In this document: positions 1 to 5,462 of the stretch, in pieces
Position numbering within the stretch: position 1 is the first letter of the stretch
Layout of the letters: the number at the start of each line of letters is the position of its first letter
From: SHZI01 sp038214295
GTDB lineage: Bacteria; Pseudomonadota; Gammaproteobacteria; Steroidobacterales; GCA-2729495
Length of the DNA stretch: 14,733 nucleotides
NCBI GenBank assembly: GCA_038214295.1
Contig: JBBQSA010000066.1
Location: 1 to 14,733 of the forward strand
Direction: 5' to 3'
Position numbers and translations under genes: made by a program
Notes under the pieces: generated by a model
Database searches by the model: none
The model's input: only the letters and a program-made list of their open reading frames with translations
Told to the model about the DNA's origin: nothing

Positions 1-88
1 CCTAATAAACCGTTTCTCTCCCCCGGGGCGGGCTTCCCCCCCAACCGCCCCCCCCCCCGATCCTCGAAAGAGGAACTACGCAAAGTCG

Positions 89-116
89 GTGCCCGCCTCT
101 GGTGGGCACTTTTTTT
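89..116 (+). terminator. Intrinsic terminator upstream of rpiA
   Basis: A 9-bp stem (89-97 with 101-109, one G-T wobble) closes a 3-base TCT loop and is followed directly by seven T residues (110-116). This is a textbook Rho-independent terminator on the plus strand. It either ends a transcript entering from the left of the window, where TAATAA at 3-8 could be the end of an upstream gene, or acts as an attenuator in an rpiA leader. rpiA starts 47 bases later. Confidence 0.85.
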
Positions 117-163
117 GGTAACGTCGGAACGTCACGAAGCTGGAAAACCTCGGGGAAACAGCC

Positions 164-826
164 ATGAATCAGAACAGCCAAAAGCGGCAGGCCGCGCTGG
201 CCGCACTGGAATTTATCAAGCCCGGGATGGCTCTCGGTGTTGGCACCGGGTCCACCGTCAACTTCCTGATCGATGCTCTCGACCCCTACCGCAGCGAACT
301 CGCGGCCGTCGTCGCCAGCTCCCGGGCGACCGAGGCACGCCTCCGGTCCCGCGGCTTTACGGTCGTGGAACTGGACCAGGCGGGCGACCTGGACCTGTAC
401 GTCGATGGCGCGGATGAGGCCAACAAGCACTTTTGCCTGATCAAGGGGGGCGGCGGGGCCCTGACCCGGGAGAAGGTCCTCGCCGCGGCCTCCCGCAAGT
501 TCGTGTGCATCATCGACAGTAGCAAGTGGGTGGCGTCGCTGGGCAGGTTCCCCCTGCCGGTCGAGGTCATTCCGATGGCACGCTCCTACGTGGCCCGGCA
601 GTTCGTGAAGATGCGGGGGCAGCCGGTGTGGCGCGAGAACTTCGTGACGGACAACGGCAGCCAGATCATCGATGTCCACAACCTGAAGATCGCGAACCCG
701 CCCGAGCTGGAGAGCCGGCTCAACCAGATCCCGGGCATCGTGACCGTCGGCCTGTTTGCGAATCGTCCGGCGGACGTGATCCTCATGGCGGAGGACGGCG
801 GCATCAAGCGGCTTGACCGGCGCTGA
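164..826 (+). CDS. rpiA: Ribose-5-phosphate isomerase A
   Basis: This cytoplasmic pentose-phosphate enzyme interconverts ribose-5-phosphate and ribulose-5-phosphate. The 220-residue product is full length for the family (E. coli 219). Visible signatures are the phosphate-binding segment GTGSTVNF (about 27-34), DGADE at 81-85, and IKGGGGALTREK at about 93-104. The residues matching the E. coli active-site Asp81, Asp84, Lys94 and Glu103 fall at the same numbers here. The ATG at 164 is preceded by GGGGA at 152-156 with 7-base spacing, which fixes the start. The gene is isolated between two intrinsic terminators, so it is probably monocistronic. I see no convincing -10/-35 in the 47 bases after the upstream terminator, so its promoter may lie further left. 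rpe, which makes the same ribulose-5-phosphate pool, is about 4 kb away. Confidence 0.97.
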   Translation: MNQNSQKRQAALAALEFIKPGMALGVGTGSTVNFLIDALDPYRSELAAVVASSRATEARLRSRGFTVVELDQAGDLDLYVDGADEANKHFCLIKGGGGALTREKVLAAASRKFVCIIDSSKWVASLGRFPLPVEVIPMARSYVARQFVKMRGQPVWRENFVTDNGSQIIDVHNLKIANPPELESRLNQIPGIVTVGLFANRPADVILMAEDGGIKRLDRR

Positions 827-841
827 GGGCTTTCGGCCGGA

Positions 842-869
842 ATCGTTGGCGGCGGATCGTTGGCGGCGG
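842..869. repeat. 14-bp perfect tandem duplication
   Basis: The unit ATCGTTGGCGGCGG occurs twice back to back (842-855 and 856-869) in the short spacer after the rpiA stop and before the terminator. It looks like a slippage duplication in noncoding DNA. I infer no function. Confidence 0.8.
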
Positions 870-891
870 TTTTCCGCTGACCGCAAAAAGC

Positions 892-919
892 AAAGGGCCC
901 GCAGTCGCGGGCCCTTTTT
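892..919. terminator. Strong bidirectional terminator between rpiA and tRNA-Gln
   Basis: An 11-bp perfect stem (892-902 with 907-917) with loop AGTC (903-906) runs into T915-T919 on the plus strand, ending rpiA transcription. On the minus strand the same stem is followed by a short T-rich stretch (complement of 885-894), so it can also end the tRNA-Gln transcript arriving from the right. The two genes converge here. Confidence 0.9.
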
Positions 920-937
920 ACTTGTCGCTGGCGATAT

Positions 938-1011
938 TGGCTGGGGGACTAGGATTCGAACCTAGGTTCTCGGAGTCAGAGTCCGATGTCCTACCGCTGG
1001 ACGATCCCCCA
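938..1011 (-). tRNA. tRNA-Gln (anticodon CUG)
   Basis: Read on the minus strand, the 74-base gene folds into a full cloverleaf. The 7-bp acceptor stem is TGGGGGA paired with TCCCCCA, with the weak U1-A72 pair and discriminator G typical of glutamine tRNAs. The D arm contains AGCGGTA. The anticodon arm is TCGGA / CTCTGAC / TCCGA with anticodon CTG. The T arm carries GGTTCGAATCC. The 3' CCA is encoded (TGG at 938-940 on the plus strand). The sequence resembles the E. coli glutamine tRNAs. It lies 50 bases downstream of rpsI on the same strand but has its own -10 box, and is followed by the terminator at 892-919. Confidence 0.96.
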
Positions 1012-1024
1012 GTGAGCAGGACGC

Positions 1025-1030
1025 ATTATA
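1025..1030 (-). promoter_or_regulatory. -10 box of tRNA-Gln promoter
   Basis: On the minus strand a perfect TATAAT lies 13 bases before the tRNA 5' end, so the predicted transcript starts about 7 bases upstream of the mature tRNA. The bases after it (GCGTCC) form a GC-rich discriminator, as at stringently controlled stable-RNA promoters. The -35 region is poor; the best candidate is TGCCGG with an 18-base spacer. Confidence 0.6.
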
Positions 1031-1061
1031 AGCATGCCTCCCCCGGAGCCGGCAGAGGAAC

Positions 1062-1475
1062 CTAGCGCTTCGAGAACTGGGTCGCGCGCCGGGCCTTGCG
1101 CAGGCCAACCTTCTTGCGCTCGACTTCCCGCGCATCCCGGGTGACGTAGCCGGCCTTCCGGAGCGAGGGACGAAGGCTTTCGTCATAGGCCATCAGCGCA
1201 CGGGTGAGGCCGTGGCGAATGGCACCGGCCTGGCCGGTAGTACCACCGCCGGAAACGTTGACCACCACATCGAACTGACCTTCGAGCTGGGTCAACTCAA
1301 GGGGCTGACGCACGATCATGCGGGCGGTCTTGCGGCCGAAGAATTCGTCGATCGGCTTGCTGTTGATCGTGATATCCCCCTTGCCCCGGCGGAGGAAAAC
1401 CCGGGCGGTGGAGGCCTTGCGGCGGCCCGTGGCGGAATACTGCGGGACCTGGGACTTCGGGGAAGCGGTGGCCAT
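1062..1475 (-). CDS. rpsI: 30S ribosomal protein S9 (uS9)
   Basis: Small-subunit ribosomal protein whose C-terminal tail reaches the P-site tRNA. The product has 137 residues (E. coli 130); the extra residues are at the N terminus. Family signatures seen are YSATGRRKASTARV near the start, GKGDITINSKP, GGGTTGQAGAIRHG in the middle, and the basic tail GLRKARRATQFSKR ending in the invariant SKR. It follows rplM after 50 bases, the conserved L13-S9 operon order. No strong ribosome-binding site precedes the ATG at 1475 (weak CAGG about 13 bases upstream), compatible with coupling to rplM translation. Confidence 0.98.
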   Translation of the reverse strand: MATASPKSQVPQYSATGRRKASTARVFLRRGKGDITINSKPIDEFFGRKTARMIVRQPLELTQLEGQFDVVVNVSGGGTTGQAGAIRHGLTRALMAYDESLRPSLRKAGYVTRDAREVERKKVGLRKARRATQFSKR

Positions 1476-1525
1476 GAGGATTGCTGCCTGGTCGGAAAAA
1501 CGGTTATGGGTCTGAAAGCTGCGGA

Positions 1526-1954
1526 CTACAGCTTGAGGGGCTCGGGCTGCTGGGCGGCGTGCTCGTGTTCGCCGCCGCCATAGACCCGGAGCTTCTTCAG
1601 CATGGTGGCGCCCAGGCTGTTCTTGGGCAGCATGCCCTTGACGGCCTTCATCAGGGCGCGCTCGGGGTGCTCCGCCATCATCTTGCCGAGGGTGGTGGTC
1701 TTCATGTTGCCCACATAACCCGTGTGGTGCCGGTAGAGCTTGTCCTGCAACTTGTTGCCGGTGGCCTTGATGCGCGAGGCATTGATCACGACGATGTAAT
1801 CGCCGGTATCCACATGCGGAGTGAACTCCGGCTTGTGCTTGCCGCGCAGGCGGAAAGCCACGGCGGAGGCAAGGCGACCGAGCGTGCAGTCCGTGGCATC
1901 CACCACGTACCAGCCGCGCCGTACCTCATGGGACTTGGCAGAAAACGTACCCAT
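1526..1954 (-). CDS. rplM: 50S ribosomal protein L13 (uL13)
   Basis: Large-subunit ribosomal protein that acts early in 50S assembly. From the ATG at 1954 the product is 142 residues, the same length as in E. coli, beginning MGTFSAK. Diagnostic segments are WYVVDATDCTLGRLAS, GDYIVVINA, the KLYRHHTGYVG segment, and GMLPKNSLG near the end. The frame stays open upstream to an ATG at 2041, but that adds 29 residues absent from the family and lies at or upstream of the predicted transcription start, so 1954 is chosen. First gene of rplM-rpsI, driven by the promoter at 2042-2070. The predicted 80-base leader contains a small GCCGG/CCGGC hairpin (2008-2021). L13 represses its own operon in E. coli, so this leader is where such control would act; that is inference here. 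Confidence 0.98.
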   Translation of the reverse strand: MGTFSAKSHEVRRGWYVVDATDCTLGRLASAVAFRLRGKHKPEFTPHVDTGDYIVVINASRIKATGNKLQDKLYRHHTGYVGNMKTTTLGKMMAEHPERALMKAVKGMLPKNSLGATMLKKLRVYGGGEHEHAAQQPEPLKL

Positions 1955-2041
1955 CTGAAAGAAACCTGTCTGCTTTTGGAGCTGTTTTAGGGACCCGTAC
2001 CCCGGGGGCCGGCTGGCCGGCAACCCGCGGGTGGGCCGCAA

Positions 2042-2070
2042 AGTGTAGGCGGCTGGACGGCTTTTTTCAA
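2042..2070 (-). promoter_or_regulatory. Sigma70-type promoter of rplM-rpsI
   Basis: On the minus strand: -35 TTGAAA (2065-2070), a 17-base spacer, and -10 TACACT (2042-2047). The transcript should start near 2035, giving a leader of about 80 bases before the rplM ATG. The hexamers match the consensus at 5 of 6 and 4 of 6 positions with ideal spacing. Confidence 0.7.
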
Positions 2071-2101
2071 ACCCGGCCTTGCCGCCCCGCCGGAAAGACC
2101 C

Positions 2102-2140
2102 CCGGCCCCCGCCGGGACCCCCGGTCCCGGCGGGGGCCGG
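2102..2140 (-). terminator. Very stable GC hairpin after the DUF481 gene
   Basis: A perfect 18-bp stem (2102-2119 with 2123-2140) closes a CCC loop. It starts 30 bases beyond the DUF481 stop on that gene's transcribed strand and ends before the rplM promoter. No clean T-run follows (only GTCTTT), so it is terminator-like rather than a classic intrinsic terminator. It could equally protect the 3' end of the mRNA. Confidence 0.55.
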
Positions 2141-2170
2141 ACTGGGCAGCCGGCCCCGTTTCCGCGGACC

Positions 2171-2986
2171 TCAGAAGCCGTATTCGAGGGAAATCGTGGT
2201 GTAGGTGTCGGTCTTGTCGAAGGGCCGGGGGGTAATCAGGGAGGTATCGATCGCCACGTCCGAGTTGTGCTTGTAGATATAGCCGAGAACCATGCTCAGG
2301 TTGCCAATGACCCCGGCCTTCAGCTCGCTGACAGTCTCCGTATAAGTGTTGTCCGACCCGGAGAGGACGGCAACCTTCTGCACAAAGGTGGCGTTCTTGC
2401 TGATCTTCCAGGTGTAGACGCCGCGCAGCACACCGATGGCCTCGTCCTGGTTCTCGCCGTTCTGGAGGTCGGCCTGCTTGGCACCAGCACCCACCTCTAG
2501 GTCGAGGAAGTGCCTGTCGCCCCGCAGGATGCGCCAGCCAATGCCCGCCGCTTCATAAACCTGCTGGTCGTAGGCGCTGAACCGGTCCTTGTACCAGTCG
2601 ATCGAACCAAAGCCATAGAGCGTTTCGCTAATGTCGTACTGGGACTGCCACCCGGCCCAGTAGGCCTCGGCGGTCGTCACGGATTCAGAGTCCCGGTTCG
2701 CGGCGCTGCTGGTGCCAACCGCCGTGCCGCCGAGGATGTGGTGCCAGCGATTGCGATCGTAGCGGCCCTCGCCCTTCAGATTAGCCGCGGAGCTGTCGGA
2801 GTTGCCGCTGGTCCGTGCGTAACCGGCCGCCAGCGTTCCCGACCAGGGCCCTGTGTCGGCCTTCTTGTCGCCCGCCGGTGCGACGGCGCTCATGCCCGTA
2901 TCCACCTGGGCCTCTGCAGCCAGCGCCGACAGTCCGAGCACAGCCGCCAGTATCAGCGGACCGGCATGTCCCTTGTAATGCGTCAT
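2171..2986 (-). CDS. DUF481 family outer-membrane protein (YdiY-like)
   Basis: Predicted exported outer-membrane beta-barrel of the DUF481 family, which includes the E. coli salt-induced protein YdiY; the exact function is unknown. The 271-residue product starts with a signal peptide (MTHYKGHAG, hydrophobic LILAAVLGLSALAA, cleavage after AEA at about residue 26). The body has alternating aromatic and polar residues typical of beta strands, such as YARTSGNSDSSAANLKGEGRY and YWAGWQSQYDISETLYGFGS. It ends in YTTISLEYGF, with the terminal Phe of the BAM-recognition signal. The ATG at 2986 has AGGGAG about 10 bases upstream. Divergent from coq7 with a 133-base spacer; no good promoter for this strand was found there. 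A GC hairpin follows the stop. Confidence 0.85.
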   Translation of the reverse strand: MTHYKGHAGPLILAAVLGLSALAAEAQVDTGMSAVAPAGDKKADTGPWSGTLAAGYARTSGNSDSSAANLKGEGRYDRNRWHHILGGTAVGTSSAANRDSESVTTAEAYWAGWQSQYDISETLYGFGSIDWYKDRFSAYDQQVYEAAGIGWRILRGDRHFLDLEVGAGAKQADLQNGENQDEAIGVLRGVYTWKISKNATFVQKVAVLSGSDNTYTETVSELKAGVIGNLSMVLGYIYKHNSDVAIDTSLITPRPFDKTDTYTTISLEYGF

Positions 2987-3031
2987 GCAGTGTCTGCTCC
3001 CTGTGTGGTTTGGTTCGCCCGCTCACACCAG

Positions 3032-3061
3032 TTGCCCGGGGCCGCGGGCGGCCACCATAAT
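3032..3061 (+). promoter_or_regulatory. Candidate coq7 promoter
   Basis: -35 TTGCCC (3032-3037), an 18-base spacer, and -10 CATAAT (3056-3061), 4 of 6 and 5 of 6 matches to consensus. Predicted start near 3068, giving a leader of about 52 bases to the proposed CTG start of coq7. Confidence 0.55.
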
Positions 3062-3106
3062 CGAGTCATCGGCACGCGTCCATCGGAACCGGCCGGCCGA
3101 TCACCT

Positions 3107-3111
3107 GGAGG
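3107..3111 (+). promoter_or_regulatory. Shine-Dalgarno GGAGG that points to a CTG start in coq7
   Basis: GGAGG lies 8 bases before the in-frame CTG at 3120 and 32 bases before the first in-frame ATG at 3144. No other ribosome-binding site precedes 3144. The site therefore supports initiation at the CTG. Confidence 0.6.
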
Positions 3112-3119
3112 AAAAGCAC

Positions 3120-3761
3120 CTGAACAGCCGTCCGCTCTCGCTCATGGACTCGCTGCTGACCGAGCTCGACAACGGTCTGCGGACGCTGGCCACCACGACG
3201 CCAGCAGGACGGCCGAGTCCCGGCTCCGCGGCCGGCGGTACATCCCTGTCGCCCGATGACCGGGCGGCCGGCGCCGCCTTGATGCGCGTCAATCACGCGG
3301 GCGAGGTTGCCGCCCAGGCGCTCTACAGGGGGCAGGCTTTCACCACGCGGGATACCCGCATCCGGGACGCCTTGCTGGATTCGGCCCGGGAAGAGCAGGA
3401 CCACCTGGCCTGGTGTGAGACCCGGGTGCGGGACCTCGGCAGCCGGACCAGCCTGTTCGGCCCGCTCTGGTACGCCGGCAGCTTTGCCCTGGGGGCGGCG
3501 GCTGGCCTGCTCGGCCCGTCCGCCGGCCTCGGCTTCGTGGTCGAGACGGAGCGCCAGGTGGAAGAGCACCTGTCCGGCCACCTGGACCGCCTGCCCCCCG
3601 GGGACCTGGCAAGTCGCGCCGTGATCGGGCAAATGCGGGCGGATGAAGCCCGGCACGGGGCCCGGGCCGCGGAGCTGGGCGCGGCTCCATTGCCCGCGCC
3701 GGTCAGGACCGCCATGCGCCTGGCAGCCCGGGTCATGACAACGGTGGCCCAGCGTCTTTGA
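3120..3761 (+). CDS. coq7: Coq7-type 2-polyprenyl-3-methyl-6-methoxy-1,4-benzoquinol hydroxylase
   Basis: Di-iron monooxygenase that performs a late hydroxylation in ubiquinone synthesis, associated with the inner membrane face. Counting from CTG 3120 the protein has 213 residues, close to other proteobacterial Coq7 proteins. The di-iron ligands are present in order: Glu62 (NHAGE), Glu92 and His95 (EEQDH), Glu144 (VETERQVEEH), and Glu176 and His179 (DEARH). A hydrophobic segment around 115-140 (FGPLWYAGSFALG and following) is typical. The family usually has about eight or nine residues before the LDRLL-like helix; the CTG start gives LNSRPLSLM before DSLLTEL, while ATG 3144 would remove most of that. 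The CTG has a well-spaced GGAGG. If the CTG is not used, the gene is 3144-3761. It precedes crp on the same strand, separated by crp's own control region. Confidence 0.93.
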   Translation: MNSRPLSLMDSLLTELDNGLRTLATTTPAGRPSPGSAAGGTSLSPDDRAAGAALMRVNHAGEVAAQALYRGQAFTTRDTRIRDALLDSAREEQDHLAWCETRVRDLGSRTSLFGPLWYAGSFALGAAAGLLGPSAGLGFVVETERQVEEHLSGHLDRLPPGDLASRAVIGQMRADEARHGARAAELGAAPLPAPVRTAMRLAARVMTTVAQRL

Positions 3762-3797
3762 CGCCGTACCCGCGGCCAGTCACCAGGGAGGGGTCTT

Positions 3798-3813
3798 TGT
3801 GAGGCGCTTCACA
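3798..3813. promoter_or_regulatory. CRP-type operator upstream of crp
   Basis: TGTGA-N6-TCACA is present exactly, extended by one symmetric pair to TTGTGA...TCACAA (3797-3814). Both half-sites match the E. coli CRP core perfectly. It sits 178 bases before the start of a regulator whose recognition helix carries the same Arg-Glu-Arg residues that read this site in E. coli, so autoregulation is likely. Its centre is about 61 bases upstream of the start predicted from the promoter at 3831-3859, the class I activation spacing. Confidence 0.8.
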
Positions 3814-3830
3814 ATTCCGGCACGTGCCAG

Positions 3831-3859
3831 TTCACGCTGCCCCGGGCTTCGACTACCGT
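3831..3859 (+). promoter_or_regulatory. Candidate crp promoter
   Basis: -35 TTCACG (3831-3836), a 17-base spacer, and -10 TACCGT (3854-3859). Individually the hexamers are weak (4 of 6 and 3 of 6), as expected for an activator-dependent promoter. The predicted start near 3866 puts the operator centre at about -61. The resulting leader is about 125 bases and contains no other clear signal until the ribosome-binding site. Confidence 0.4.
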
Positions 3860-3991
3860 AGCTCCCGCATTCAACATATTCCTCGCACTGGTTCAGGCCT
3901 CCAGAGTTTTCAGGGCCGGAGCACGAGCCAGGACATGGGGTTGGGCTTAAACGGATTTTGGCTTGAACGGGTTAATTGGGGAGAGACTGCA

Positions 3992-4660
3992 ATGGCTGCT
4001 ACTGGCAAGGCTTTGAGTGACGTCCCGGCGATCAATCGTTTTCTGACCTACTGCCGCGTACGCACGGTACCGAGCAAGACCGTGATGATCCACGCGGGCG
4101 ACCTGCCCGACAGCCTCTACTACATCATCGATGGCTCGGTCGAAGTGATGATCGAGGACGAGGACGGCAATGAAATGGTGCTGGCCTACCTGAACAAGGG
4201 CCAGTTCTTCGGCGAGATGGGACTCTTCCATGAGCAACCTGCCCGGAGCGCCTGGGTGAGAACCCGCGTCAGTTCCGAGGTTGCCGAAATGACCTACCCG
4301 CGCTTCCGGCAGATTGCCAGCGAGAGCCCGGGCCTGGTCTTCGAGCTGGCGACGCAGCTCGCCACGCGCCTCGACCGCACCAACCGCAAGCTCGGCGACC
4401 TGGCCTTCGTGGACGTGACGGGCCGCGTGGCCCACGCGATCATGGACCTCTGCAACGAGCCCGACGCGATGACCCATCCGGACGGCATGCAGATCAAGGT
4501 CAGCCGCCAGGAACTGTCACGCCTCGTGGGCTGTTCCCGGGAAATGGCGGGCCGCGTACTGAAAGTGCTGGAGGACCAGGGCCTGATCACGGCCACCGGC
4601 AAGACCATCGTTGTCTACAACGCCCGGCCAAAGCCCAAGCTGAAAGCCGTCGGGTTGTAG
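3992..4660 (+). CDS. crp: cAMP-responsive global regulator, CRP/Vfr family
   Basis: Transcription factor of the CRP-FNR family, 222 residues (E. coli CRP 210, Pseudomonas Vfr 214). The N-terminal cyclic-nucleotide domain spans about 13-125 with FGEMGL (73-78) and RSAW (85-88), the Arg-Ser pair that contacts cAMP phosphate; the c-di-GMP-responsive Clp of Xanthomonas lacks this pair, so cAMP is the more likely ligand. A long dimerisation helix follows (about 113-140). The C-terminal winged helix-turn-helix has SRQELSRLVGCSREMAGRVL (171-190), with Arg183, Glu184 and Arg188 at the positions that read TGTGA. The ATG at 3992 has GGGGAGAG at 3978-3985, which rules out longer upstream starts. Probably autoregulated through the operator at 3798-3813. 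It converges on rpe through the palindrome at 4667-4757, only 6 bases after its stop. The symbol vfr would also fit. Confidence 0.95.
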   Translation: MAATGKALSDVPAINRFLTYCRVRTVPSKTVMIHAGDLPDSLYYIIDGSVEVMIEDEDGNEMVLAYLNKGQFFGEMGLFHEQPARSAWVRTRVSSEVAEMTYPRFRQIASESPGLVFELATQLATRLDRTNRKLGDLAFVDVTGRVAHAIMDLCNEPDAMTHPDGMQIKVSRQELSRLVGCSREMAGRVLKVLEDQGLITATGKTIVVYNARPKPKLKAVGL

Positions 4661-4666
4661 TTGGCA

Positions 4667-4757
4667 CCCTGTAGGGGGTGGCCGGAATTCCCTTCCGGTC
4701 CCTCAAGCGGCGGACCGCGAAGGGCCCGGAAGGGAATTCCGGCCACCCCCTACAGGG
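4667..4757. repeat. 91-bp near-perfect palindrome between crp and rpe
   Basis: Two 37-base arms (4667-4703 and 4721-4757) pair over the outer 32 bases without error, then one mismatch, then 4 more pairs. The 17-base centre contains a further 4-bp stem (GCGG 4707-4710 with CCGC 4715-4718). It begins 6 bases after the crp stop and its right end covers the last rpe codons and TAG stop (4750-4757). It could work as a terminator for both convergent genes, though it has no T-run. The sharp arms and encroachment on a coding end suggest a REP- or MITE-like repeat, which only a genome-wide search can confirm. Confidence 0.9.
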
Positions 4758-5418
4758 AACCGATTTCAGTGCGCATTCGGCGAATGGTCGCCGCGTAGTC
4801 CTTGCTGCCGAAGATCGCCGAGCCGGCGACGAAGACGTCCGCACCGGCCTCTGCAACCGCCCGGATATTGTCGGGCTTGATGCCCCCGTCCACCTCCAGC
4901 CGGATCGGCTTCCCAAGCCGGCTGATGCGCTCACGGACTGCCCTCAGCTTGCCGAGCGTGCCGGGAATGAAGGCCTGCCCGCCGAAGCCCGGGTTCACGG
5001 ACATCACCAGCACGAGATCCAGGTTCGGCAGGGTGTAATCCAGCCACTCCAGCGGGGTGGCCGGATTCAGCACCAGCCCCGGGCTGCAGCCGAGTTCCCG
5101 GATCAGGTTGATCGTACGGTCTACGTGCAGGCTGGCTTCCGGGTGGAAGCTGATCCAGCTGGCGCCCGCGCCGGCGAAGGCCCGCGCCAGCTCGTCCACC
5201 GGCTTCACCATGAGGTGCACGTCGATCGGCGCCTTGATGCCCCGCTTACGCAGCGCTGCGCACACCACGGGGCCTATCGTCAGGTTCGGCACGTAGTGAT
5301 TGTCCATTACGTCGAAATGAATGACGTCGGCGCCGGCGGCGAGGACCGCCTCCACCTCCTCGCCCAGCCGGGCGAAGTCCGCGGAGAGTATCGAGGGGGC
5401 AATGAGGTGTGCTGACAT
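4750..5418 (-). CDS. rpe: Ribulose-phosphate 3-epimerase
   Basis: Interconverts ribulose-5-phosphate and xylulose-5-phosphate in the cytoplasm (pentose phosphate pathway and, where present, the Calvin cycle). The 222-residue TIM barrel is full length. The metal and catalytic set is visible: His34 and Asp36 (HFDVMDNH), His68 (DVHLMV), and Asp177 (EVDGGI). The phosphate-binding loops are NPGFGGQ (142-148) and AGSAIFG near the end. The ATG at 5418 matches the normal family start (MSAHLIAPSILSADF). No Shine-Dalgarno precedes it; instead an extended -10 lies 6 bases upstream. djlA ends 44 bases upstream on the same strand, so read-through from djlA is also possible. The last two codons and stop lie inside the crp-rpe palindrome. 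Confidence 0.97.
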   Translation of the reverse strand: MSAHLIAPSILSADFARLGEEVEAVLAAGADVIHFDVMDNHYVPNLTIGPVVCAALRKRGIKAPIDVHLMVKPVDELARAFAGAGASWISFHPEASLHVDRTINLIRELGCSPGLVLNPATPLEWLDYTLPNLDLVLVMSVNPGFGGQAFIPGTLGKLRAVRERISRLGKPIRLEVDGGIKPDNIRAVAEAGADVFVAGSAIFGSKDYAATIRRMRTEIGSL

Positions 5419-5424
5419 GCGAAA

Positions 5425-5433
5425 AATATAGCA
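5425..5433 (-). promoter_or_regulatory. Extended -10 box immediately before rpe
   Basis: On the minus strand TGC-TATATT (5425-5433) is an extended -10 element ending 6 bases before the rpe ATG. Transcription would start at or next to the A of the start codon, giving a leaderless message. No good -35 is seen at 16-18 bases, as is common for extended -10 promoters. The box is the only AT-rich stretch in the spacer. Confidence 0.5.
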
Positions 5434-5462
5434 CGCGGTCGCCGGGACCCGGCTGGCTCCGC

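Noticed and set aside
1..116. 6S RNA or 4.5S RNA gene at the left edge
   Set aside because: No match to the conserved ends or central bubble that I know, and too little sequence lies before the terminator.
2..886. Minus-strand 294-codon ORF opposite rpiA
   Set aside because: It mirrors rpiA in antisense, has low-complexity Arg/Gly/Pro-rich composition and no recognisable domain; long antisense frames are common in GC-rich DNA.
1954..2041. Upstream ATG at 2041 as rplM start
   Set aside because: It lies at or before the predicted transcription start and adds a Pro/Arg-rich stretch not found in L13.
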